From positions 1 to 64,000 of the forward strand of contig RCAB01000251.1 in NCBI GenBank assembly GCA_003640385.1: 64,000 nt of DNA, given 5' to 3'. Each line of letters begins with the position of its first letter. Positions within the stretch are counted from its first letter, which is position 1. The DNA comes from Setaria digitata. Its lineage: Eukaryota > Nematoda > Chromadorea > Rhabditida > Setariidae. A model generated the notes under the pieces. That model saw nothing but the letters and a program-made list of their open reading frames with translations. It had not been told where the DNA came from and did not search any database. Below, piece after piece: positions 11,729-22,004 of the stretch. The translations under genes were made by a program, and so were the position numbers.

Positions 11729-12127
11729 TTTTTTGTGCAATAAATAATGCAGGAAATTACCTTCTAGAAATTCATTCATTTTATAAATGTTGGGAGGATT
11801 TTAATTTTCATCAATTTATCTTCCTTCACTATCGATATCGATAATAGATTTACAATTTAAAAGGAAAAATCTCAATGAGCACATTTTCTTGTTTTCCTTA
11901 ATAAAATATAAGCCTTGCAATTAGCTCATTGTAAATTTTTCCCTTTTTTTTTTTTAATTTCTACACCTGATATTTTGCTGTTTTCCATTTATGCTGTTGT
12001 GGAATTCAAATGCTTGCAATATGCTTTTATTTTAAGATGCTTTGTATACTGCTTGTTTGCACATTTCTTCTCTTTCTGATATTTTTTTCTGCTGTACCCT
12101 CACATATGCCTTTAAACAATTCATTTC
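11729..12127. other. 3' flank of LAMTOR1
   Basis: This is AT-rich DNA with no coding signal. Its length of about 400 bp up to the next trans-splice-like acceptor would be compatible with a downstream gene in an operon, but that is only inference. Confidence 0.5.
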
Positions 12128-12130
12128 AGT

Positions 12131-12284
12131 ATGACTGGTGCTGCTCAACGAATTCCAGATTTCCAGGTCTAGGAGTGAAGAAGCAAGTGTAAACAATGCG
12201 GAGTCATATAAAATTGTTCAAGTTCTATTGATTCTTTTGGTTTCATTTGTTTCTTATCAGTTTCATTCGTTTAGAAAATGGTGA
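12131..12284 (+). pseudogene. Possible tail-anchored micropeptide with a frame shift
   Basis: A strong trans-splice-like acceptor (TTCATTTCAG, ending 12129) is followed one base later by an ATG opening MTGAAQRIPDFQ, which then reaches TAG. The +1 frame is open for 49 codons over 12135-12281, reading SRSEEASVNNAESYKIV then a hydrophobic segment VLLILLVSFVSY and a basic end (HSFRKW), stop at 12282-12284. Joining the two at CAG/TCT would make a tail-anchored protein of about 50 aa. Either the assembly has a one-base error, or the copy is broken, or the match is accidental and the hydrophobic part is an intron polypyrimidine tract (it ends in TTATCAG at 12260). No family is recognised. Confidence 0.3.
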
Positions 12285-12491
12285 TTTTACAGTGGAAATT
12301 GAAATTGTTTTGAGATTTCGTGTCGAGAGCAAAATTTACGGGCAACTTTAAATTTAGACAATTCTCAACAACAAAAATAACAGAAAGATGCCTGCTGCTC
12401 AAGTTATCGTTGTGATGATGAATTATCAGTTGCATAGTAATTGATATACCCAAATTCATTGGTGATACGTTTTTTTTTTTTATTTCTGTAG

Positions 12492-12733
12492 TGGTAGAAA
12501 TGTAAAAGCTAACCTCGAGCAAGGATTATGCATGTTGTGGAAATTACTGGTAAATTGTAAATCAAGACGGGTGATTCAATAGACAAGTGTGGCTTTTGTG
12601 ATATTAGCTTATTTCTTTGTCATTAATGAATGTATCGTTCATTATTATTATTTCCTTTTCTCATCAGCAGGAGGATTGGAAACTTTATTCAGCAATTCCA
12701 CAAACAAAATTTCTTGTTCTTTTCTCCACTTGA
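12492..12733 (+). CDS. Two exon-like segments, unidentified
   Basis: A strong acceptor (TATTTCTGTAG, ending 12491) opens a phase-2 segment 12492-12549 reading GRNVKANLEQGLCMLWKLL, closed by a GTAAAT donor in phase 0. The next acceptor (CTCATCAGCAG) at 12667/12670 continues in phase 0 as (Q)EDWKLYSAIPQTKFLVLF and stops at 12731-12733. In another frame the second segment reads RIGNFIQQFHKQNFLFF to a stop about 20 bp later, so the frame is uncertain. A compatible first exon ending in phase 2 was not found. Possibly part of one small gene with the pieces at 12131 and 13056. Confidence 0.3.
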
Positions 12734-12857
12734 AAAACAAGCGCTACTTAGGGAATAATATTATTATCGTTGCTTTATATACATTATTGTTTTATTAGAG
12801 TATTTTTTTTTTCGATTTTTTCGAGGATTTTAAATTTCGTCATAAAAGTAATGAAAA

Positions 12858-12897
12858 GTTTTGTTATTTTCTGAAATTTTTCAGAAAATAACAAAAC
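12858..12897. repeat. 40-bp perfect palindrome (19-bp arms, 2-nt loop)
   Basis: The left arm 12858-12876 (starting GTTTTGTTATTTTC) is exactly reverse-complemented at 12879-12897. It could extrude as a cruciform in DNA or form a near-perfect hairpin in RNA. It lies in the presumed non-coding DNA between exon-like segments downstream of LAMTOR1. Confidence 0.9.
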
Positions 12898-12962
12898 ATT
12901 TTTTTCTCTTAATAGGTTTCCAAATCTAAATATTGATGAGAGTTTAAATACTTTCTGCTTTG

Positions 12963-13055
12963 TTATAATTTATGCTGCTTTATCAGAATTATTTTTGAAA
13001 ACCTTTATTGCTTTCAGTTGAATGGATTTCTCTAACACTGCATTTCTGTATTCAG
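12963..13055. repeat. Direct repeat copy 1 (acceptor region)
   Basis: About 93 bp, roughly 88% identical by eye to 13530-13620, each ending in a good splice acceptor (CTGTATTCAG here). It shares TTATAATTTATGCT near the left end and GAATGGATTTCTCTAAC near the right. Confidence 0.85.
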
Positions 13056-13122
13056 TAATAAAAATTTCATTACGGATCTAAGCAGCATTAAGCTTTCCAA
13101 GGATAGCGCGCAGAATGGATGA
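13056..13122 (+). CDS. Exon-like segment after duplicated acceptor
   Basis: Directly after the acceptor of repeat copy 1, phase 2 gives NKNFITDLSSIKLSKDSAQN, Gly and a TGA stop at 13120-13122. Its residue mix is protein-like. It could be the last exon of a small gene starting near 12131, but the join with preceding exons is not resolved. Confidence 0.3.
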
Positions 13123-13529
13123 AGTTTACTGATTCTTTCAAATTTCTAAATTGAAACTTCGTTAATTTCATGAATGTTATTGGATTCATTTTTTTTTTTT
13201 TTTCTGAATGCAATTTCTGATTGCTTATTTCATTTTTTTTCTCTCTTCAGATCTTCCATCCTATTTCTAGCATGGAATTTTCCTTGCGTTTTTCGATCTT
13301 CATTTACTTTCCAAAGCCTTATCATTTTTTTTCCTTTCCCTTTTTTAATAGAAAGTTTTTAAATTTTTATGAAAGTATTTAGCAAACAATCAATTATTAT
13401 AGGAAATCTGTCTCACGCTTTAATGTCATCTTGATGTTAATTTTTATTTTTAGTTTTTTTTTTTTTTTTTTTTTTTGTTTATAAAGGAGTTCTTATCATT
13501 CTACTTTTGCTGAAATGGGCCATTCTTCG

Positions 13530-13620
13530 TTATAATTTATGCTTTATCAGAATTAATTTTGAAAATCTTTATTGCTTGCAATTGAATGGATTTCTCTAAC
13601 ATTGCATTTTTGTATTTCAG
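13530..13620. repeat. Direct repeat copy 2 (acceptor region)
   Basis: The second copy of the block at 12963-13055, ending in TTGTATTTCAG. The sequence after it reads LVRTDCSYK then a stop in phase 0, unlike the sequence after copy 1. Confidence 0.85.
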
Positions 13621-14712
13621 CTAGTTCGTACTGATTGCAGTTATAAGTAATAAATTGATACATCTGAAACTGAATCTGATCCTTCTTCTACTCTTTGGTA
13701 GATAATTAATGTTAGAAATAACAATATAATTAGTGCTGAAATTTAATTAACTTTAATCTAAATTTAATAAACCATTCTAAGAGAACCATTTGAACAGGAA
13801 CAGTTGGAGAATTAATTTTAGACGATGTGTCGGCCCTTCTTGTATTTCTTTCTCATCTAAATTAAATAAAAATTCGAGAAATATTTCCTCAGGCCATCTC
13901 ATCATTATTTTCCACTTTAGCCTCTTTGTTTGTTGTTTTCCTATTTTCCACTCCCCTTATCCCTCTTCTCTCAAAAAATAAAAATAATAAATGAGAATGA
14001 AATCTCTGTACCCTAACTAACACTATCAGTCGCTAAAATGATATTTGAAAGTTTACAGTGGATTTTGAATTAAAAATAAACTTGCTCATTCATGGTACAC
14101 TAGCCTGTTACTAACCTCTTGTGATACTGTATGACTTCGTAATAAGTACTGTAATGAGGTATGATAATTCAGAACATGCCTTTATTAAAAAAGTGAAAAT
14201 AAAAATCAGTTATCCGGAGCAGTATAGTATTTTTAAATAATATATGATACTGTGGTGCATTATCTTATTACCACACTGTATGACTTCGCAGGACTATGAT
14301 GAGGGACCATGACCCAGAATGTATTGTATTGTGATGTGATATTACGGTATGTAATCTTGCCATACTGTACAATTTTTGCCAGTACTATCGTAAGGTATTG
14401 TAATTTACAAATGGTGCAATATTATGGCCCACTTGCTTTTGCTTTTTAGTTTCCTAATTATGCTACTGAAAATTAGCAGAATTAGCTTCATTGTATGCAT
14501 TTTTAACTTACTGAATTCTTTTTATTTTCCATGCCGTATAAGAAGCAATTTTTCGTAATAGTCTGAGCTAGCCAAGAGAGGTATTTCAAATAAGGCATAT
14601 TTCTTGATTGTTTCGCATAATTGTTAAATTTAGGTCTTTATTTTGCAAAAAAAAAAGAAAAAATTATTTACGGTGGATTCCTTTTTTTTTCACTTTGTAT
14701 CTTCTTAATAAA
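13621..14712. other. Intergenic DNA with degenerate repeats
   Basis: No clear gene. At 13786-13816 a short frame EPFEQEQLEN ends in a stop after a weak AG and could be a terminal exon, but support is poor. The part from about 14090 to 14420 is built of diverged copies of a motif around ACTGTATGACTTCG / TACTGTAATGAGGTATGA and looks like an eroded minisatellite. Confidence 0.45.
14090..14420. repeat. Degenerate tandem-repeat region
   Basis: Recurring ACTGTATGACTTCG (twice), TACTGTA, GTAAGGTATTGTAAT and GTAATGAGGTATGA elements at irregular spacing suggest an old, diverged minisatellite. Confidence 0.4.
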
Positions 14713-15014
14713 TATTTTGAATGATAAAAGCAAAAAAAAAAACAAAAGACATGATCACAAACTTAACTCCTCTTTTTAAATGAAAAACATCAAAGGTAAT
14801 TAATCGGCCAAGGATTCTCAGAGTTATCAGTATCATTAATGCGATCACGGTATTTAGCAGACANTATTTTGAATGATAAAAGCAAAAAAAAAACAAAAGA
14901 CATGATCACAAACTTAACTCCTCTTTTTAAATGAAAAACATCAAAGGTAATCAATCGGCCAAGGATTCTCAGAGTTATCAGTATCATTAATGCGATCACG
15001 GTATTTAGCAGACA
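14713..15014. repeat. Near-identical 150-bp duplication across a single N
   Basis: Bases 14713-14863 and 14865-15014 are nearly identical (one base substitution and one A-run length change) and are separated by one N at 14864. The pattern is what results when two contig ends that should overlap are joined through a gap symbol, so only one copy probably exists in the genome. The two differences suggest two alleles. Confidence 0.85.
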
Positions 15015-15015
15015 T
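14941..15015 (-). CDS. Possible micropeptide or terminal exon
   Basis: A 24-codon frame plus TGA starting MSAKYRDRINDTDNSENPWP. Upstream lies TTTTTCAAG, an acceptor-like site, about 20 bases before the ATG; the frame is also open upstream as far as that site, so it may be a terminal exon. The residue mix (W, P, D, E, R) is unlike random AT-rich DNA. It lies within the duplicated block, and the other copy differs by one residue (Asn for Asp near the end). It is downstream of, and on the same strand as, the Ly6-like gene. No family is recognised. Confidence 0.3.
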   Translation of the reverse strand: MSAKYRDRINDTDNSENPWPIDYL

Positions 15016-16039
15016 GATTCGGTAATGTTTAGGCTTGAAAAACTACAAGTCCCTCTTTTTTTTTTTTTTTTTTTAATTGAAGACTGATTAAAAGACTGGA
15101 AGAATATGCTAGCTTGAGTGGTATGTGATATCAGTGATATCAGCGATGAACTGTTAATTTTAAAATATGGTGCAGAGTCTTTATTATATTGTTTACAGAG
15201 TGAGAAAATGTAAAGAAAAAAAAATTAAAAGAAATGTACCTTTCATTATCAAATCATTTCTGTTAACAGAAATAGCCAAATCCAAAGATAGACTGAAAGA
15301 ATACTTTTCAAAAAAATAAAGTAAATAAAAGATCGCTACTATCACTAGAGTTGAATTTTTGCAGTACCAAAAAGACGTTTAAAATTCTTTCAATTAAAAA
15401 AAAAAAAAAAAAGAAAAGAAATTGAAGAATTTTACATTTTTTAGTGTTTGTCTAGGATTTCAAATGAAAGACATTGAAAACTGCAATATGAGATGATCTC
15501 GTGTATTCGAGAAATGTTTGTTACAAAAAGAAATTTTGAAAAACTAAAAACAGCAAGGAAATGAAACGATAAATTATGTTTCATGATTTCAATTAGATAA
15601 CTTAGTCGAATAATTAATTGGATTTTGATTATAACGTAGATTAAATTATATGATTAAAATTTAGCCATGAAATGTGCTTATTTTGTACAAATCATGCGCT
15701 AAAGTTATTCTTCTTATTCAAAAAGTAAAAACAATGGTTTAATTATGGCACTCTCGAAATTTGTCATTATTTGAAGTATCTAAAGGAGTGAAAATTTTTA
15801 ATCATCTATTTGATATCATTTAATCATATATTTGTTATCACAAAGCTCCATATGAGTTAATGTTCAGCAGAAGTGGAAATTTTCAACAAAAACATTGCAA
15901 AAAAAAAAAAATTGAATTTTTTTTTTCAAAGAAAAAGAAGAAAAATTGAGATCTAAAGCGAATTAATAAGTGATAAATCACATTTTCTTCTTTTTGTTTT
16001 ATCAATTTTTGATTTTTGTTTCCTTTCATGCATGACCAA
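15016..16039. other. 3' flank of the Ly6-like gene
   Basis: AT-rich DNA with poly-A/T runs and no coding signal. It presumably includes the 3' UTR of the minus-strand gene that stops at 16040. Confidence 0.5.
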
Positions 16040-19000
16040 TTAGGATGAGAGATTAATTAGAGAAAACATAAGTATCACAGTAGCAGAATTGATAATGATT
16101 ACAGTAGTTTTGGTTGCTTTATTGAGACTTGCTGTTGCTAAATCACGATTACATCGATCACCCAAACATGCGCAATGCAATTCTTCCTCCTCATTGCTCA
16201 TCCATTTATGTGAACAGCCAAGTTGAATCTGTAATTAATTGAAACAGAAGAATGGAAATTTTAATTAGACTTTTCTATTTTTAAATTATGAAACTATTTA
16301 TTACTTACTGACTGAAAATGTTTTCTTTTCCTCATCTTTCTTATATCAAAATAAATTTTTGGAAAAATTTAAATCGACTACAATTAAAATATTTAAATGA
16401 TTAAAACAAACAATTTTTTTTTTTTTTTTTTTGAAGGAGGGGGGGAAGGAAAAGAAAAAAAATCAGGAGTGATATATTTCAAAAATTTAGGATTAGTTGT
16501 CTTTTATGCAAAAAGACTTCTGGAATTAAAGAAAAGAAAAAAAAAAGAACGGTTTTTACGTGAATGAATAAAAATAAAGCAATTAATGTCTAGAAATATT
16601 TTCTTCTTTCCTTTTTTTTACTTGAAAAAAAAAGAAATTAAAATACAGCGTAATTAAAATACATAACCAAAAAAAAGAACCAAAAAAATAATTTAGGATT
16701 AGTTATCTTTAATACAAAAACAAAAAAAAAAAAAAAAATCTTTGATAATGAAAAAAAGGAATAATTTTTATATGAAATCGATGAAATTCCCTCGATGTAC
16801 TTATTCGTTTCTAAGCAACTAACTAATATCCATTTTTAACTTTTTCCTTTTTTTTTTTTTTTTTTTAATTAAACAATAAAATAATAATTAGGCGACGATC
16901 GATACTATCTCAATAACTTTTTCCTTCCTTCACTACCTTAATGAATGATATAATTTCTAAAACACTTTTTTTTTTTTTTTTTTTAATTAAACAATAAAAT
17001 AATAATTAGACAGTGACCGATAATATTTGAATAATTTCTTCGTTTTCTCTGACCACTTTAATGGGTGTTATAAATTTTTTCAAAAAATATGTGATTTCCA
17101 CTTCTCAAGCATTCATTTCTTCTCTTCCTTCCTTTCTCAACCATTTTAAATTCTTTAATGAACTAAACAATTTTTGAAATGATGAAGTTTTGAAATTTTT
17201 TTTTTTTTTTTTTTAAGAGTAAAGTAAGTCAAACATGATGATTATCTGTAACATTGATGCAGCCTTGTCGCTCATTGAGGAGCGACATTTGCTGTCGATA
17301 CTGCTTGCTACCTGTAATTAACCTTTGTGTCGCATAGGTGCAGTAGTGTCCCATGCAATGGTTATGCTTGCATGATGCAGCTACACGTGCGTCCTGCATG
17401 CTCAGCTCACAGTTGACGCATTTGTGTAGCTGTGAGCTGAACTCATTCTCTCTGCAAAATCCTGATTTTATAATGATAACTTATCATTTTAAATGATAAA
17501 TAAACAAATTAATCAAAAGATTTGCAAAATTATCAGTTAAACAAATTTTTCCACTACTTCATCTTTCTGATGCAAAATAATCGGAATCATTTTGATAGAT
17601 AAATTGTTTTTTTTTTTTTGATAATTTGATCAGGACAATTAAAAATTATTTAATTTGCTTTGGAATTTCTGGAATCAATAGAGATGACTTAATAGTGTCT
17701 GATATCTTGATAAAAACTCCAAAAATTAGTTAATATTTGTAGGAATTATAAATAAATACCAAACTAATCATAAAATCTTCATTTTTGATAAGATTTATCA
17801 AAAGAGTTAGATAAAGGAAAATTGCATTGTTTATTCGAAGCAAAAAACTATTTTTTTATCAAAAAATATCAAAATTAATAAAACCGAAATTAGCGAATCT
17901 ATTTCGTCGATAAAAGCTATTAGAATTACTATTGAATAAAATATTTAAATTAGATAAATTGTTTTTAAAAAGAAGAATCAGTTAAGTTGAACTTTTTGAT
18001 AAAAAATTACTATACTTATTTAAAATTAATAATCAAACTTTTATTTTTCGAAAAAAAATATTGAAATTGTTAAAAATGATTTAATCAGTGAATGATAAAA
18101 TCACCTGATAAAAATGATTAAAATTACAGTTCTCTTTTCTTTATTTTTTTTGCAAACAAAAATTAATTAGTGCAGGAATTAACTGACTTGTCCTTTCAAC
18201 TATATCATTATTGCTTACAGTTGCCATATTTTACATATTGACAAATGAGAAATTATCATTCATAGAAGCAATTAATCACCCAGATGAATTAGAATTAAGC
18301 AATTAATTAATTAATTGGGAAGAATTACTTTGTGCTAAGAACCAGCGAACGTATTCGAGTAGCACCTTCCGGATGAATCCATGCTGCAGATCCTTTATAA
18401 ACATTATTACAATTATTTGTATTGCATATACAATGCTTTCTAGGTGAACTGGTACCTCTGAAAAATGAAGGAAATTTGATAAATTTAATAAAATTTTGAT
18501 AATTTTTTTGTGAAAATGAAAAGCAAAATATAATTAGATTGAAAAGACAAAAAAAAAGTCAAAAAAGATATTGATAGTTTTACGTGTATTTAGCCGGATT
18601 AAAATAGCTTTTTACCACTAAATAAGTAAAAAACTAAAAAATAAGATAAAACTTTCTTTTAACAACTAAGATCAATTCTATTTTGAGTTTTTGAATTTTA
18701 AAAAATATAAATGAAATTCTTTTTTTTTTTTCAAGTGCAAAAATTTTCGAAGAAAATTATTGATGGATGAAAAAATTTGTCGCAGCAAAAGGCGAAAAGT
18801 ATACTATTTTTCGTTGCTCATTTCGACTAGAGCTCAAGTAAATTAGTTACGAATTAAAAATGAATTGAAATTTGTTAAATGACAAGGAATATAGAATTAC
18901 TTAGTGCATAAATTTATTGCTTTTTTGAAACTATTTCATTTCATCAAAAATCTCAACTAATTGTCACTTTTCAATAAATTTATCCTAAATGTTAATTTTA

Positions 19001-21023
19001 TTTCTAGTAAGGAACAAAAAAAAAAAAGAACCTAAAATTATTTCAGATTAATTTTTTCTCTTTTTCCAAAAAATTTCTTTTAATCACTCTTAATGATTAC
19101 AGCAACATAATAAGTCTGAAAATTAAAACAAAAAAAAAAAAAAAAGGAAAAGGAAAAAGTGAAAAAATTCCATTAGATCAATGAACAATATATTAAAAAA
19201 TTGCTCATAAAATAAGAAAATAAAGAGAAATATTTTTTAAATAAAATAATTAATTTATAAATTAGATATTATTTAATTTTACCTGCTAATTGTAACACAC
19301 ATCCGTGTTCGATAATATAATAATTCAGGTCCCTTATAAAAATATGGCAATGATGGTGGCCCATAGCCACAACCAGCAACACCTGTGAGTAAATTAAAAT
19401 TTTATTTTCTTCTTTTTCCTTCACATTCATTTCTCCAAAACAAAAAATAAAATAAAATTTAAATTTAAACTCAAAATTTTTTTGCTTTTTTTAAATTTTG
19501 CAACAATTAATTTATTACTACCACCAATAAATTCTCCCAACTCGTTTTTTCTTTTTGCAAATGAAATTTAAGCGTAACTTTTTTCCTCTTAATGATAGTA
19601 TCATGTAATGTTTAGATAAAAAAATAGTTAATAAATAAATAAATATTTGAGAAGTAGAAAAAATTAGAAAAGCAAATGAAAATGTTAAATTTAAATTAAA
19701 ATTTGTCACCTGTCGTTGAATCTTCATGACACCATTGTCCATGACATATTTCATTACATTCTGGCTGTCGATCCGAGCAATTTCTGCAAATAATTGTCCG
19801 TCGATGCATTGGTCTTATATAAATCATATCGTTACAAAATTCACCTAAAAAACTTGAATTGTAAATTCAAAACAACATTCAATTCATTGGAAGTAAATAG
19901 CAAATTCCAGGCTTTATGTCATCAATTTATTTCGTGAAAAAAAAAGAACAAAACAAAAAAAATTTGAAGAAAAAGGTGACAATAAAATTTTTTTTGTGCG
20001 AAATTTGCATAATATTTTTTTTTTCTTTTTTTTAATTTACATTTCAATTTCTGTGCACCTTTTCATTGAAATTTGAGCTAAATTACTTCTATTTTAATTA
20101 GTTACGAAATTTGAGTTACGCGATTCGGTGAATGAATTGTGAAATTTCTCACGCAGTATTTCTTTGTTTCTGATCCGGTATTTGACTCAGAAAATTTTTG
20201 TTAAAACTTTTCTAGTCAATAATTTAGCAAACTTTCATCTTCCTTTTTTTTTTTTTTTTTCAATGTTTTTTAGTGAATAAAAAAAAGTGTGGAAACTTTT
20301 TTCTTCTTCTTTTTCATTGGCAAACTAACTTCCTCATTTTAAAATTTCACCACTACTTTTCTTTCATTTAGCAAACAAAAGAATAAAATGAAAGAAAAAA
20401 AAAAAGGAAAAAAAAAAGTTAAAAAGTTGACAACGAAAATATCAGCAATTAACATTTTCAATTTAACTATTTTTTCATTTTTACTGACTTCTTTCATTGG
20501 ATAATTTCACATTTCATCTATTTCAAGCAAGATGAATTGAATTAATTGTCAAATGTCACCATAGCTGATAATTTTCAAAAGTTTCGTTTTCTGTTAAAAA
20601 TGAACATGAAAAAAAACTCCGACTTCGAATGAAATAATTGATAAAAATATTTCGTTTTTAATTCCATTCTTTTAGATTTATCTTTTTTTTCTTTACATTT
20701 TATTCTTTTCTTTTTTCTTTTCACGGATAATTTATATAAATATTTGATATGTGCATTTGTGATAACAAAAAAATTTCCTCAATATTTTGTGAACGCATTA
20801 TTGACGAAATAAGTGGAAATGAAAATGATGCAGAAATATTCATTTTAATTATGGTTGTTACAAAAAATAAATAAATAAATAAAATGAAATATTTTTCGTT
20901 TTTTAAATTATCCAAGTAAAAAAAATTAGAGCAGGAACGCACATTTCGGAATTTTTTATTGTCGGAAAATTTAAATTTTAACTATCTACTGCTTTTATTA
21001 GTTCGCCAAATGAATTAACATAA

Positions 21024-21055
<32 letters not shown>

Positions 21056-21982
21056 GAGTTAAAATAAAAACGCTTTTTTGTTCTCTTTTCTTTTTCGTTA
21101 ATTTTAAAAAAATTTAAATTTAAATTTTTGCTCACCCTTACAAATGCACAGGATATGATCCTGAAATCGATCATAATCACAGCCAAGCTGAGTTCGAGGT
21201 GGCCTTTTGATGCAACCTTTGGTGATTCGATAATGACCTTTCTCATCCGTTGGTCTACGCTCAATGAAGCAATAATCTGACTCGCAAGAACCCATATGAA
21301 AAAAAAAAAACGAAAATTTTATTTTCAAATTTCTAAAATTCAAAATAACTTATTAATATATGCTTGTGACAGTGGAATACAATTTGTATCTTTTTATAAT
21401 AAATTAAAATTGAAAAGTTTGATTTTAACTTATTTAAAAAAAAAAAAAAACTATGTAAAATATCTTTTACTTTTAGCATGGTGCAAAAATTTATACAAAA
21501 TATGATAGAAATAATTTTTGCGTCGAATGAATAAAATATTACGTAATTATTATATAATTACAAATTTGTTTACAAAACGAAAAAAAATAAGAAGAAAAAA
21601 TTGAAAATTTCTTAAAGGGAAAATAATTTTTTGTGTCTTTTAAGCAGTTAATTAATACGCTAAATAATATTGCATGAAAATAAATATAGTTTCATTTATT
21701 TTTTTTCTTCCTCCTCTTTCTGTCTGCAATTAATTTCAAGTTACCATTATTTCGCAAAAATTTTAAAATTCGAAAAGAATAACAAATCTTCCATTCTGCT
21801 TATAATTGATTTCAATTTACATTATTTCATAAAATTTTGAAAAAAAAAAAAAAAAAACAAACTTGACAGTTACACGGCTCACTGTAACATATACCAGCAC
21901 ATGAATAACAACTTGAGGTAACTTGTTGTGTTAAAAATATTGTCGATGCGAACATAATGTTTAATAAATATATTATTAACAT
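16040..21982 (-). CDS. Three-module Ly6/three-finger-like GPI-anchored surface protein
   Basis: Seven exons (21982-21863, 21280-21136, 19844-19710, 19382-19283, 18457-18329, 17451-17253, 16228-16040) join in matching phases to 338 aa. Residues 1-23 or so are a signal peptide. Three Cys-rich modules follow at about 25-93, 108-184 and 221-303. Each opens with CxxC, has a C-x-(G/S)-x-(Y/W)-C motif (39-44, 122-127, 242-247) and closes with CxCxxxxCN (85-93, 176-184, 295-303), the hallmark of Ly6/uPAR folds. The C-terminus (about 317-338) is hydrophobic after a small polar stretch, as in GPI-anchored proteins. Exon 2 uses an unusual acceptor (TTGCGAG), supported because it restores the CQSDYC spacing. 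A trans-splice acceptor ends at 22004. Its role is unknown; Ly6 proteins often modulate receptors or channels. Exon 6 is notably GC-richer than its neighbours. Confidence 0.82.
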
Positions 21983-22004
21983 TTCAATTTCCAATTTAGC
22001 ATCC

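Noticed and set aside
12271..12522. 83-codon minus-strand frame overlapping plus-strand exon-like pieces
   Set aside because: No acceptor before its ATG; the plus-strand readings have better splice signals.
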